DNA of 64,000 nucleotides from Fontibacillus phaseoli (GCF_003337355.1 NZ_QPJW01000007.1:62001-126000), one strand, 5' to 3'. Counted from the first letter of the stretch, positions 17,260 through 25,872 are shown. Translations and numbers: made by a program. The notes: generated by a model not told the origin, from the sequence alone.

Positions 17260-18471
17260 CTACTCCACGGTTATCGGCGTTCTGTCCAAAGGCCCTTTCC
17301 CTGCGGGCCTCTCTTCGGAGGAAGCCCCAAACAGACAGCCCAGCGCCAGGAGCAGGCCAACGGAGGCGCTGATGAATAGCGCCGGGTAGCCAAACGTGTC
17401 GATCACCCAGCCGAGAAGCGGCGGAGACACGATCGCGGCAAGCGAGGAAACGAAGTAGTAAATCCCCGTCCGCGTGCCGATACTCTCTTCCCGTCCGGTC
17501 GAAATGACCCACGGATAGGAATTGATATTAATACAGGCCCAGAAAATGCCGCCAATAATTAGCACCACCCTGAGCAGAAGCACAGAATCTACGAACACCA
17601 CCGAACCGAAGACGAGAAACAGGCCTATTACGCCGATCATGATGATTTTTTTCTTGCCGAATTTGGCCCCCAGCCATCCGCTCGGAAGTGCAAACAGGAG
17701 AAACGCCAACGAGAAGAAGGTCAGCGAGAACGAAGCCTCCCCATCGGTCATTCCGACATGCTTCGTACCGTATAGGGTGAACAATGCCTCCACGCCTTGA
17801 TAAGCCACGAACCAGAAAAAAATCGCGCCCAAAATGAACAATGTCGTCCTGTCGAGTTGGTCCTTGATCCGCACCGGCGGACCGCTCCGCTTGGCGTCGG
17901 GATGGCTTTCCAGAAGGATCGGTTCTTTGATCACTTTTTTTAGAATAAACATCGAGCCCAGCATCACTATGCCGGCAAACAAAAACGGTATGTATGAGCC
18001 GATTCCATATAGCATCGAACCGATGCCAAAGGCCAATACCGAACCGATCCCGCCCATGAAATTGATGATGCCGTTGGCTCTCGTCCGATTCTTTTCCGGT
18101 GTGATATCCGGCATTAACGCCACCGTCGGTGCCCGAAACAAACTCATGGACAAGTTCATTAACATCATGAACAATACCAGGGTCACTAAGCCCGTATGTA
18201 ATGGAATCAACGTGGCGAACACGGCCCCCAGCGGCATGCCAATGAGCAGATACGGCATCCTCCTCCCGTACTTGGTAGTCGTCTTATCGCTGCGGTGACC
18301 GATCCATGGCTGCAGAAACATCGCGAAATAGTTATCGATCGTCATCATGAACCCGATCAATGCCGCACTTTTCAGGTAATCGTCCAAAAACAGCGGTACG
18401 AAGGCGTTATACAACGCCCAAGTCAAACTGATGCTGAAAAAACCTAGTCCCAGCAGCCATGTTTTTTTCAT
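17260..18471 (-). CDS. MFS transporter (SLC45/GPH-like sugar-type)
   Basis: A 403-residue permease with 12 predicted membrane helices. The motif-A region reads GHRSDKTTTKYGRRMPYLLIG-like (DKTTTKYGRRMPYLLIG visible), as in SLC45/glycoside-pentoside-hexuronide carriers. VALMPDITPEKNRTRANGI is also typical of this group. Substrate unknown; the group includes disaccharide carriers. It starts 4 nt after the glycerophosphodiester phosphodiesterase gene, so the two form an operon and the substrate may be a phosphodiester or its sugar/polyol moiety. Confidence 0.82.
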   Translation of the reverse strand: MKKTWLLGLGFFSISLTWALYNAFVPLFLDDYLKSAALIGFMMTIDNYFAMFLQPWIGHRSDKTTTKYGRRMPYLLIGMPLGAVFATLIPLHTGLVTLVLFMMLMNLSMSLFRAPTVALMPDITPEKNRTRANGIINFMGGIGSVLAFGIGSMLYGIGSYIPFLFAGIVMLGSMFILKKVIKEPILLESHPDAKRSGPPVRIKDQLDRTTLFILGAIFFWFVAYQGVEALFTLYGTKHVGMTDGEASFSLTFFSLAFLLFALPSGWLGAKFGKKKIIMIGVIGLFLVFGSVVFVDSVLLLRVVLIIGGIFWACININSYPWVISTGREESIGTRTGIYYFVSSLAAIVSPPLLGWVIDTFGYPALFISASVGLLLALGCLFGASSEERPAGKGPLDRTPITVE

Positions 18472-18475
18472 CCGG

Positions 18476-19213
18476 TCACGCTCCTTGAGAGGACAGCAGC
18501 TCGGCTAACCGGTCAGGGTAATCGGTGATAATGCCGGATACTCCTGCCTGAATCAGCGCCGCCATCTGATTTTTTTCATTCACCGTAAAAGGATGATACA
18601 CGACGCCCTGCTCGGCGGCAGCGGCAACAAATTCCGGCCGGACTGCGTAATGAAAAGCGTGCAGCGCGTCAGCACCGATTTTCTTCGCATACTCCCACGG
18701 TTCATACAAGCCTTCCCCATACAAAATGCCGGTCCGGATTTCCGGCGCAATCTTTTTGCAATCCACCAGAGAATAATGATTAAAGCTCGAAATAATCGTG
18801 CGATCCGCCAATCCGTACGCTCTTACCGTTTCGATAACCTTGCGCTCCAGTTCAGGGTACTGCACAAACCCGTTTTTCATCTCCAGGTTAATGATCGTGT
18901 CCGTGCCCCGTACAAGCTCGAGCAACTCTTCCAGCGTCGGAATTTTTTCCCCTCTGTAATCCTCATGGTACCAAGATCCGGCTTCCCGGGAGCGAACTTC
19001 CTCCAACGTCAGATCCTTAACCCAGCTCGGCGTTCCCGCTGTCCGCTGCAAGGTTTCGTCATGGATTAGCACCAGGTGTCCGTCCTTCGTCATCTGTACA
19101 TCCGTCTCGATTCCGGTTGCACCAAGCTCGAGGGCGTAGGCGAATGAGGCAATCGTATTCTCCGGACGGTGTCCGGCTGCTCCGCGGTGCGCAAAGTTAA
19201 TGAGTTTAGTCAA
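18476..19213 (-). CDS. glycerophosphodiester phosphodiesterase
   Basis: A 245-residue GDPD-family enzyme that cleaves glycerophosphodiesters to sn-glycerol-3-phosphate and an alcohol. Catalytic signatures are HRGAAGHRPENT (with the two catalytic His regions), GIETDVQMTKDG (metal Glu and Asp) and LIHDETLQRT. The C-terminus has NEKNQMAALIQAGVSGIITD. No signal peptide, so it acts inside the cell. TTG start at 19211-19213 follows AAGGAGG by 8 nt. It heads an operon with the MFS gene. Confidence 0.94.
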   Translation of the reverse strand: MTKLINFAHRGAAGHRPENTIASFAYALELGATGIETDVQMTKDGHLVLIHDETLQRTAGTPSWVKDLTLEEVRSREAGSWYHEDYRGEKIPTLEELLELVRGTDTIINLEMKNGFVQYPELERKVIETVRAYGLADRTIISSFNHYSLVDCKKIAPEIRTGILYGEGLYEPWEYAKKIGADALHAFHYAVRPEFVAAAAEQGVVYHPFTVNEKNQMAALIQAGVSGIITDYPDRLAELLSSQGA

Positions 19214-19483
19214 TGGATGTTCCTCCTTGGATGATATGTTAATTTTATTCTTTAATTTTAAGTATTATCCATCTCTCTACTATAATCCTGCTATGTTAAT
19301 GCAATATAAAAAGATAAGTGATGCGAACATCACGCTTAGGCAAAAAGAAACCCGAGGCCCCGCCCCGGAGCTGGAGCCCATCATTCCGCAACCACCAGCC
19401 CAAGCCAGGACGCGCCCAGGGACAGCCTCACTCCTAATTGCACATTCGGCAGCGCACCTTCCTCCGTTCATCGTACTAAAGTA

Positions 19484-19880
19484 GTGTTAGTGCGGCAGTC
19501 GGTAAAAAGCTTCGCGCTAAAAATATGGCAAAGCAGCTGGGTTCGGGGAAGACGGCTTCCGCTTCTTCTCATTGCGATATGGCAATATGCGAGCTCGGCA
19601 GGCCGGATCCCGGGGACGCTGCTCCCATCGCCATATGCCATTGCGGTGCAAGGGTATGAGCTGCTCGTTACCGGAGAACTGCTCCGCTACTGAGGATCAG
19701 CGTCGCCCGTGCGGTTTCGGGCTTTCTGGTCGGCGGCTCCATCGGCTTTACGGCCGGGCTTGCGGTAGGATTTCTTCGCCCGGCCGAGCAGGCGCTGAAT
19801 CCGATGCTGCAAATTTTGCGCCACCCGGATCATATACTCCAGCGTAGATTCCCGCTCGGGCTTCACCCCGATATGCCTGC
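19484..19880 (+). pseudogene. remnant of an SsuC/TauC-type ABC transporter permease
   Basis: The first 69 codons read WQYASSAGRIPGTLLPSPYA as at the start of aliphatic sulfonate or nitrate permeases, then hit a TGA. In another frame the homology continues (LRISVARAVSGFLVGGSIGF, then FLRPAEQALNPMLQILR) and then stops abruptly. The C-terminal half, including the EAA loop, is missing. This is a frameshifted and truncated gene. On the other strand, an ATG at 19915-19917 with GGAGG upstream opens a 56-codon frame running back into the remnant, suggesting a deletion joined two genes here. Confidence 0.8.
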
Positions 19881-19938
19881 CTAAACCAACCCAATTCTAC
19901 TTTTTCAGCTGCAGCCATACTCTCCTACCTCCCTGATT

Positions 19939-19991
19939 AAAATAAAATCCGGAGACCTCCGCCGCCTGAACAGGCAGCAACAAGTCTCCGG
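19939..19991 (-). terminator. terminator after the NAD(P)H oxidoreductase gene
   Basis: On the minus strand CCGGAGAC pairs with GTCTCCGG, then ATTTTATTTT. Confidence 0.65.
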
Positions 19992-20050
19992 TTGACCGTT
20001 AGAATTTTAATCTATTCCAATCGGGTAGGTTTGATTTTTATCATATACGG

Positions 20051-20611
20051 CTATCCAATTACTGAAAACCTCAAATTTTTCAATTCGGCATTGAGCCATT
20101 CCGCCTCTTGAATCGCCCGTTTGTCATTCAAAATCTCTCCCGGCTTGCTTGCTTTGCCAATAATATAACCCTCGAGCGGCATGCTCACAAAATCGAAGGT
20201 ATATTTTAGTTGCTGAATGAGCGGCATCGCTTTAATCCTCGGATTATCCCCGCCTACAACAAGGACGTACGCTTTTTTTTGCGCCATCGCGGTTTTGAAA
20301 TCAAAGCGGGAATCGCGGAGACTTTGGGACCAACGATCGATGAAGTTCTTCATAACTCCCGATATGGTATACCAGTAAACCGGAGTTGCAAACAGAAGCG
20401 TATCATGCTGCAGCACTTCGCGAATGACGTCGTCATAATCATCATCGACAGGATCAAACCCACCCTCCGTATGACGCTGGTCATTAATCGGCAGGATACG
20501 TCTGTCCCGTAATAAAATTTCCTTGTGCGGAATTCCCTCCAACACCAGCTTGCTTAACTGTTCGGTATTCCCTTCGTCTCTTGCGCTTCCCTGCAAAACC
20601 AGAATACTCAT
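20051..20611 (-). CDS. flavodoxin-fold NAD(P)H-dependent FMN oxidoreductase
   Basis: A 186-residue protein. The N-terminal ILVLQGSARDEGNTEQL is the FMN phosphate loop of the flavodoxin-like reductase family, and FATPVYWYTISGVMKNFIDR is its second signature. It would use NAD(P)H to reduce quinones, flavins or azo compounds. No operon partner; it ends at a terminator and the upstream gene is divergent. Ribosome site AAAGGGAG before the ATG. Confidence 0.9.
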   Translation of the reverse strand: MSILVLQGSARDEGNTEQLSKLVLEGIPHKEILLRDRRILPINDQRHTEGGFDPVDDDYDDVIREVLQHDTLLFATPVYWYTISGVMKNFIDRWSQSLRDSRFDFKTAMAQKKAYVLVVGGDNPRIKAMPLIQQLKYTFDFVSMPLEGYIIGKASKPGEILNDKRAIQEAEWLNAELKNLRFSVIG

Positions 20612-20856
20612 TCAGGCACTCCCTTTCCATCCATAATCGACTTTTCCACGAATTGCGGCTCTTTAATGTTATACTGCAATCCCGCAAATTTATGCCGCTT
20701 CCGTCTCCTGGCGAGGATTGGGCCCGACCAAGGTCCAGTTCAGAAACCGTCTCAAGCCCGTTATGCCGCAATATGAATCGCGGTAGAATAAAGACATCAA
20801 CAGCGGACTTTAATAATATTCCAAACTGACATAAAAAAGAAAGCGAGTGTTCAATC

Positions 20857-21081
20857 ATGAAAAAATTGTATCGTTCGGCAACCGACAAACAGATCAGCGG
20901 CCTTTGCAGCGGCATCGCCCGGTGGTTCGGAATCGACCCTACCGTAGTCCGGCTGATCGCCGTTGTAGCGGCACTGTGCAGTTTCGGTACCGTTATCGCC
21001 CTTTATCTCATCGCCAGCGTGATCGTTCCGAAAGAGCCGATCGGCAACTTCGGATTCGACGACCATTTCACGCATTATTAA
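20857..21081 (+). CDS. pspC: PspC-domain membrane protein
   Basis: A 74-residue protein that is essentially one PspC domain: KKLYRSATDKQISGLCSGIA, FGIDPTVVRLIAVVAAL, then a membrane helix (GTVIALYLIASVIVP) and a short polar tail. PspC proteins work in the cell-envelope stress response. It lies 66 nt upstream of pspA on the same strand, which supports a joint role. Ribosome site is weak. Confidence 0.92.
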   Translation: MKKLYRSATDKQISGLCSGIARWFGIDPTVVRLIAVVAALCSFGTVIALYLIASVIVPKEPIGNFGFDDHFTHY

Positions 21082-21146
21082 GCAGCGGTTACCCTATTCG
21101 TTTTTACCAAATTTAAACTACTATCCAACCAAAGGAGAGAATTACG

Positions 21147-21821
21147 ATGAGTCTATTCAACCGAATTGCCAACCTGACAAAAGCTAGTCTGCATGAAGTA
21201 TTAAACAAACTGGAAAATCCGGTCATCATGACGGGGCAGTATTTGCGCAACCTGGAGGACGATATTCGCATAGCCGAAAATATGCTGAAAGAACAGCAGA
21301 TGAACGCAAGCATCCGTCTCCGCAAAAGCGAAGACGCCGCCAATGCGGCCAAAGAGAGCGAGTTGCGTGCGCTGGCTGCCCTTGAAGCCGGAGATGAAGC
21401 CGGTGCAAAAGTGGCCGCTGCGGCCAAAATCCGTTATGAGGAACAGGCGCAGCAATACGCGACGGAAGCGAAAGAAGCTCAGGATCGCGTAGCGGAGCTG
21501 GAATACCGTTTGAAAGAAGGAAAAGAAGAGCATGCCCGCCTAAAAGAAAAGCGCAACGAACTGGCGACGCGGGTCCGCAAAGTGGAAGAGCATGAGCAAA
21601 TGGAACGGCCGAATTTCAGCCGTGGCATGGATTACGGCGCAGCCGCACGCGGCTTTGAACGCATGGAAGAAAAAATTCTCGAATGGGAAGCCGGAACCCA
21701 GCTTTCCGGTCAATCCTATACGGGAAGCGGCGCAAGTTCCGCAACAAATCCGGAAGACAACACAGCCGTCGCGGAAGAACTGCAACGCATGAAGGAGCAA
21801 TTGGCTTCCCGCAAAAATTAA
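21147..21821 (+). CDS. pspA: PspA/IM30 family membrane-stress protein
   Basis: A 224-residue, almost wholly helical protein beginning MSLFNRIANLTKASLHEVLN, the family's membrane-binding helix. A long coiled coil follows (about 25-190). It has NPVIMTGQYLRNLEDDIR near the start. PspA polymers bind and protect damaged membranes. Ends with QRMKEQLASRKN. Strong ribosome site AAAGGAG. Its neighbours pspC and the NfeD/QmcA pair belong to the same envelope-stress theme. Confidence 0.95.
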   Translation: MSLFNRIANLTKASLHEVLNKLENPVIMTGQYLRNLEDDIRIAENMLKEQQMNASIRLRKSEDAANAAKESELRALAALEAGDEAGAKVAAAAKIRYEEQAQQYATEAKEAQDRVAELEYRLKEGKEEHARLKEKRNELATRVRKVEEHEQMERPNFSRGMDYGAAARGFERMEEKILEWEAGTQLSGQSYTGSGASSATNPEDNTAVAEELQRMKEQLASRKN

Positions 21822-21830
21822 TCGGTCAAC

Positions 21831-21867
21831 AGGTTGGACTTGGTTATCCTTGTCCAACCTTTTTTTG
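21831..21867 (+). terminator. intrinsic terminator after pspA
   Basis: AGGTTGGAC pairs with GTCCAACCT and is followed by seven T. Confidence 0.9.
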
Positions 21868-21927
21868 CGGTTTTTGCGGACCGGAACTCCTTCCCGTCGT
21901 TTAGGCTATCGTCTTCTATACGTTCCC

Positions 21928-21953
21928 GATCTGCGTTTCCGATCTGCGTTTCC
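21928..21953. repeat. two tandem 13-bp repeats
   Basis: GATCTGCGTTTCC occurs twice in a row directly before repeat element copy B. Confidence 0.85.
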
Positions 21954-21958
21954 GACAA

Positions 21959-22147
21959 ATTAACTGGAATTTCTCCAGTTAATTTGTGTCGGTTCTGCTT
22001 CTTTGCACCATTAGCGGGAAAATATACAGTTAATTTGACCATTCTGGCAAATTTAGCCGTGAATCCTTCAAATTAGCTGTAGGTATTCCAGTTAGTTATT
22101 GATATTGGGCTGTTTTGGCCAAATTACCTGTAGGTATTCCAGTTAAT
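21959..22147. repeat. four-dyad repeat element, copy B (10-5-10 units at 51/62/51 spacing)
   Basis: Dyads begin at 21959, 22010, 22072 and 22123, exactly the spacing of copy A. Unit 1 is perfect (ATTAACTGGA/TCCAGTTAAT) and extends to a 14-bp stem at 21955-21987. Units 2 to 4 are imperfect (ATTAGCGGGA/TACAGTTAAT, ATTAGCTGTA/TCCAGTTAGT, ATTACCTGTA/TCCAGTTAAT). The spacers align better with the reverse complement of copy A. The remainder, 22148-22378, holds no gene I can see. Confidence 0.85.
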
Positions 22148-22378
22148 TATCCCGGACCAAGAAACAAATTTTGAATGCTTCAGCTAATCGAAGCCAGCTC
22201 CGCCCTATAGAATCCCTTAACCATACATTAACAAGTCCCGCAGTTTATGTTATGGCTTATATGTTAGGGCCTTCCACCGTATCCATCGAACACACACTGT
22301 GATTATGTTACAACTTTAAATAAGTTCATCATTATCCATCGTCACAGCATCTCACATCCCTCAATCCGCTAGACACAT

Positions 22379-22420
22379 CAAAAAAGCCTCCGGAACCACA
22401 TCCACAGTGGTTCCGGAGAC
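22379..22420 (-). terminator. intrinsic terminator after qmcA
   Basis: On the minus strand TCCGGAACCAC pairs with GTGGTTCCGGA, followed by GCTTTTTT. Confidence 0.85.
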
Positions 22421-22435
22421 TTTTGCAGTTCAAGC

Positions 22436-23371
22436 TTATTTACCTTCTTTGCCGGCTTTGAAAATTTCGCCGATCGCACCGAGGCTGCCCAGCGTTTCGA
22501 TCGCGTTTGAAGGAATGAACACTTTGTTGGCTGGACCCTTCGCCACTTCTTTGAGGGCTTCGAAGGATTGGTAAGCCAACACTTGCTCGTTGAGCGCGGC
22601 ATTACGCAACATTTCGATCCGCAGCTGTTCAGCCTGTGCTACGGCTTCAATTGCCTTCGCTTCCCCGAGCGCTTCCAGTTCCTGCGCCTGGCGCAAGCCT
22701 TCCGCTTCGCGAATCCGCGCTTCCTTGTCACCTTCTGCCTTAAGGATCTTACTTTGCTTATCCCCTTCGGCGCGAAGAATCATATCCTGCTTAGCGGCTT
22801 CGGCTTCAAGGACGATCGCCCGTTTGTTCCGTTCGGCCTTCATTTGCTTATCCATCGCTTCTTGAATGTCGAGCGGCGGCTTAATATCAATAACTTCGAC
22901 CCGCTCGATCCGCACGCCCCATTTTTCGGTCGCTTCGTCAAGCGCAAGCCGGATATCCGTCGAAATCTTTTCCCGTCCGGACAACGTCTCGTCGAGCTCC
23001 ATCTTACCGATGATTTGCCGCATTGTCGCAGTCGAGATGTTCCGGACCCCGTAAACGTAATCGGAAATGCCGTACGTCGCCTGCTCCGGTCCGACAACTT
23101 GATAGAAAATGATCGTATCAATTTGAACCTGAACGTTATCCTTCGTAATTACCGTTTGCGGCGGCACATTAGCTTGTTGAATCCGCAGGTCATGATAAGT
23201 ACGAACCTGATCGATCACCGGAATCAAAATGTTCAGCCCCGGGTTCATCAACCGGTTGTATTTACCGAGCCGCTCCACTACGCCCACCCGCTGCTGAGGC
23301 ACGATTTTGACCGTGAGTGAGATAAAAACAACGACAACTACGACAATGACGGCAATAATTGCCCATTCCAT
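22436..23371 (-). CDS. qmcA: SPFH/stomatin-like membrane protein (QmcA-type)
   Basis: A 311-residue protein. One N-terminal membrane helix (AIIAVIVVVVVVFISLTV), an SPFH domain (VPQQRVGVVERLGKYNRLM, LIPVIDQVRTYHDLR, DNVQVQIDTIIFYQV), then a long alanine/glutamate-rich coiled coil with repeated AEGDKQSKILKAEGDKEAR-like units. It is the stomatin partner of NfeD proteins, whose gene precedes it with a 1-nt overlap (TAATG). The start at 23371 has GGGAGG upstream. Probably a membrane microdomain scaffold. Confidence 0.93.
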   Translation of the reverse strand: MEWAIIAVIVVVVVVFISLTVKIVPQQRVGVVERLGKYNRLMNPGLNILIPVIDQVRTYHDLRIQQANVPPQTVITKDNVQVQIDTIIFYQVVGPEQATYGISDYVYGVRNISTATMRQIIGKMELDETLSGREKISTDIRLALDEATEKWGVRIERVEVIDIKPPLDIQEAMDKQMKAERNKRAIVLEAEAAKQDMILRAEGDKQSKILKAEGDKEARIREAEGLRQAQELEALGEAKAIEAVAQAEQLRIEMLRNAALNEQVLAYQSFEALKEVAKGPANKVFIPSNAIETLGSLGAIGEIFKAGKEGK

Positions 23372-23805
23372 TAAGTAAATTCCTCCCATCGTTCTACTTC
23401 GATAATCGTACTGCTCCGTTTCAGCACCCGTACCCGCTCATCTTTTGCCAGAGTTTGAGCGGCCGTGGCACTCCAGGTGTCTCCCCCGATTTTGACAATG
23501 CCATATTGCCCCTCTTCAATCGCTTCGACAACGACTCCCTGTCTCCCTACCAGTTCGGTACCGGTATCCTCAAATCCTTTGGCAACGCGAAATTTTCTGG
23601 AAATCGGTTTTGTAAAAACCGTCAAAATCAGCGCTACCACACTCCCTGCCACCACTTGAATCAAATACGCATCCGGCGCAATCCATGCTACCAACGCCGC
23701 AACCAAGGTTCCGATACAGAACCACAGCATGTAAAATGTCAGCGTAAACATTTCAAGCACCAGAATAATTCCTGCGGCAATTAGCCATAGTACCCATGCA
23801 TCCAT
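23371..23805 (-). CDS. nfeD: NfeD-family membrane protein
   Basis: A 144-residue short NfeD: three membrane helices (about 4-70) followed by the OB-fold domain (LVGRQGVVVEAIEEGQYGIV, KIGGDTWSATA, ERVRVLKRSSTIIEVERWEE). It has no protease domain. Partner of the stomatin-like protein encoded next. The start is taken at ATG 23803-23805, with AAGGTGG 12 nt upstream; earlier in-frame starts lack a ribosome site and would lie at the promoter. Confidence 0.9.
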   Translation of the reverse strand: MDAWVLWLIAAGIILVLEMFTLTFYMLWFCIGTLVAALVAWIAPDAYLIQVVAGSVVALILTVFTKPISRKFRVAKGFEDTGTELVGRQGVVVEAIEEGQYGIVKIGGDTWSATAAQTLAKDERVRVLKRSSTIIEVERWEEFT

Positions 23806-23842
23806 CTTGGCAGATGCACCACCTTTCCGCATTATAGTTATA

Positions 23843-23870
23843 TATACGGGACTACGGGCAAAAAGTATCA
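23843..23870 (-). promoter_or_regulatory. sigma-W-like ECF promoter of nfeD-qmcA
   Basis: On the minus strand TGATAC (23865-23870), 16 nt, then CGTATA (23843-23848). This matches the B. subtilis sigma-W pattern TGAAAC-N16-CGTA with one change. B. subtilis nfeD/flotillin genes are under sigma-W control. Confidence 0.65.
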
Positions 23871-24266
23871 AGAAAAGTAAGTTTTCGCAAAAAATAACGA
23901 ACGGCCCCTATACATCAAGAGACCGCCCCATGTTTAGGTAACAGTCTCCCGGAGTATTCATCGCATAATAGGCTAAAGATTGCTTAAATCTCGATAAAAA
24001 GTGGTGATGGCTACGGAGGACTGCTTCTTCCCCATGTTATCTTCTCCAAAACCGAAAGTTTGAACAACTTAGCGCCGTTCAGCATGCTGCAGATTGGTAG
24101 CAAATTGTTTGATTTGGGAAAGCGAAGCTTCTAACGGACTTCCCCCTTACCGGGAGCAACCCAGGTTAGCCTGTTCCAGCATCCCTTTAAGGGCGGGGCT
24201 TACAGTCGAATGGTTTCAGGATGAGAGGATATGCGTATGATGCTGGATAAATTCCAATAAATCCCT
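23871..24266. other. intergenic stretch with no recognised gene
   Basis: About 400 nt in which I see no open frame with a ribosome site, no dyad array and no RNA motif. Nothing further can be said from the sequence. Confidence 0.5.
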
Positions 24267-24315
24267 CAAAAAACAGCCCGCAGGAGGAGCACTTTAAAGT
24301 GTCCTTCCTGCGGGC
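24267..24315 (-). terminator. intrinsic terminator after the anti-sigma gene
   Basis: A long stem (GCCCGCAGGA with TCCTGCGGGC, extended inside by AGTGC/GCACT-type pairing) followed on the minus strand by TGTTTTTTG. Confidence 0.85.
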
Positions 24316-24335
24316 CTATCTTCTTCAAGCGGCCT

Positions 24336-25307
24336 TTATTTCACCGATTCGGCGATCTTGATCAGTTCGCTTTTCTCAATGGGTTCTCCCATCCTTTTGG
24401 TCATGACGCTGTAAAGAATGCCATCAGCCTCCCAATCGATTGATTTCTCGTTAATGATGACGGCGTCAACTCCATTTACCTTCGCACTCTCGATCGTGCC
24501 GCTTGTCGATTGGTCATAGGCCGTTTCCTCGTCGGCATAACGCTCCTGAATATGGATTTGTTTGCCGCTATCCCCCTTGGTGAAATACAAATCAATGTAT
24601 TTAGGGCTGGTGTTCCCCTGTTCATCCACGTATTGCTCCGCCCGATCGAAAGCATAACCATCAGGCAGATAACTTGGGAGTCCTACCTTGAAGTTGGTAT
24701 ATTCGTCTAAAGCGGCCGGATCGGTCAGCGTCCGGATTCCTTCTTTTAGCTTCGCCTCCGCTTCGGCCTTGGTAACGATCTCACCGTTCTCGATCCCCTC
24801 GATTTCCTCGCCGTCTGCCGTATACATCGGCCCCGTCTTTCCGTTCACCTCAAACAGCACCTGATCATCCTTGTCGAACAGTTGACCCACCAAAGACTCC
24901 GGAACCGGGTAGGACGCATCCTCCGGCGGCGGCTCTACCTGGAACGCCGTAATATGGCCCAGCGAGATCGTGGAGACGAATTTTTGCAGCAAACCGCTGG
25001 CAAACGACGGTTGAGCAAACAGGACTCCAATCAGCAAGACAAACGCTGCCGCAACGGCCAAGCCTTTGGGGAATTTGTTGCGCTTGCGCTCTGCTCCCGC
25101 CTTCCGAGACGCCGTAGGTTGCAACAATCTGCGCTGTACGCCTTCTTTATGATCTTCGCTGCCGAGATCGGCGGCGGCCAGTCTTTCTCCTAGTTGGAGA
25201 AGCGCCTGGTATTCCTTCGGTCTATTAAAAGAAGCAGGCGCCTTGCCGTTCAGGCATGCGTCCAGATCTTCGCCAAACTGCTTTTCCGTTTCTTTCCCGT
25301 TAATCAT
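24336..25307 (-). CDS. membrane-anchored anti-sigma factor with DUF4367-like domain
   Basis: A 323-residue protein. Residues 1-75 are cytoplasmic and lack the zinc HxxxCxxC motif. One membrane helix follows (FPKGLAVAAAFVLLIGVLFA), then an external region. The C-terminal part (GLPSYLPDGYAFDRAEQYVD to YSVMTKRMGEPIEKSELIKI) looks like DUF4367. Its start overlaps the sigma-factor stop by 8 nt (ATGATTAA), the usual coupling of an ECF sigma factor to its inhibitor. It would hold the sigma factor until an envelope signal arrives. Inference from context and topology. Confidence 0.82.
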   Translation of the reverse strand: MINGKETEKQFGEDLDACLNGKAPASFNRPKEYQALLQLGERLAAADLGSEDHKEGVQRRLLQPTASRKAGAERKRNKFPKGLAVAAAFVLLIGVLFAQPSFASGLLQKFVSTISLGHITAFQVEPPPEDASYPVPESLVGQLFDKDDQVLFEVNGKTGPMYTADGEEIEGIENGEIVTKAEAEAKLKEGIRTLTDPAALDEYTNFKVGLPSYLPDGYAFDRAEQYVDEQGNTSPKYIDLYFTKGDSGKQIHIQERYADEETAYDQSTSGTIESAKVNGVDAVIINEKSIDWEADGILYSVMTKRMGEPIEKSELIKIAESVK

Positions 25308-25872
25308 GTGCCCCCATCCTCTCCAGTTCGAATTTCAATTTCTTCATGACGCGAAACAAAGTCACGCCGACATTGCTCTCACTCATCCCGGTCAATTCGG
25401 CGATCTGCACATTTTTCAGATCAGCCCCGAATTTGAGGGCAATGATATGCCGCTCCTTAGCGTTAAGCGATAATAACGCCCGGTTCAAATGTTCCTCCGA
25501 TTCCTTTCCCATAGCCAGAGACTCCGGTCCTTTTTGCCCGGATACGGCCTCTTTGAACAGGTCCAGGGAAAATAACCGCTGACGCCGTTGCCGCCGGAAA
25601 TAGTCGTTCACCGTATTTCGGGCAATGGCAAACAGCCATACTTCAAACGGAGAGCGGTCAGTCCGGAAGGTGGACCGTTTGGCCATTGTTTTCTCGAATA
25701 CCTGGCTGGTCAAATCCTCGGCGGTATACCGGCATTCTACCCTGTACCGTATATAATTAAAGATCCGTTCGTAATATGCTTCAAAAATAGCGGCGAATTC
25801 CGTATCCCCGGACACCGCTTCCCGTTTGTCCATTTCCGGCAAAGGATGAGACAGCGCGCGCTGCTGTATCAT
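25300..25872 (-). CDS. ECF-type RNA polymerase sigma factor
   Basis: A 190-residue sigma-70 family protein with region 2 (FEAYYERIFNYIRYRVECRY, TAEDLTSQVFEKTM, PFEVWLFAIARNTVNDYFRR) and region 4 (LNAKERHIIALKFGADLKNV, IAELTGMSESNVGVTLFRVM). The ATG at 25870-25872 is chosen for the AAAGGAGGG upstream. Upstream on the minus strand GGAAAC occurs about 40 nt before the start and could be an ECF -35 element for autoregulation, but no convincing -10 is seen. Confidence 0.93.
   Translation of the reverse strand: MIQQRALSHPLPEMDKREAVSGDTEFAAIFEAYYERIFNYIRYRVECRYTAEDLTSQVFEKTMAKRSTFRTDRSPFEVWLFAIARNTVNDYFRRQRRQRLFSLDLFKEAVSGQKGPESLAMGKESEEHLNRALLSLNAKERHIIALKFGADLKNVQIAELTGMSESNVGVTLFRVMKKLKFELERMGAHD

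Noticed and set aside
16952-22147. The dyad arrays as a CRISPR
   Set aside because: Units are palindromic and differ from one another, intervals are not equal (51, 62, 51), spacer lengths differ and no cas gene is near.
21959-22147. Dyads of copy B as ordinary terminators for pspA
   Set aside because: pspA already has a strong terminator at 21831-21867 and the dyads lack T-runs.
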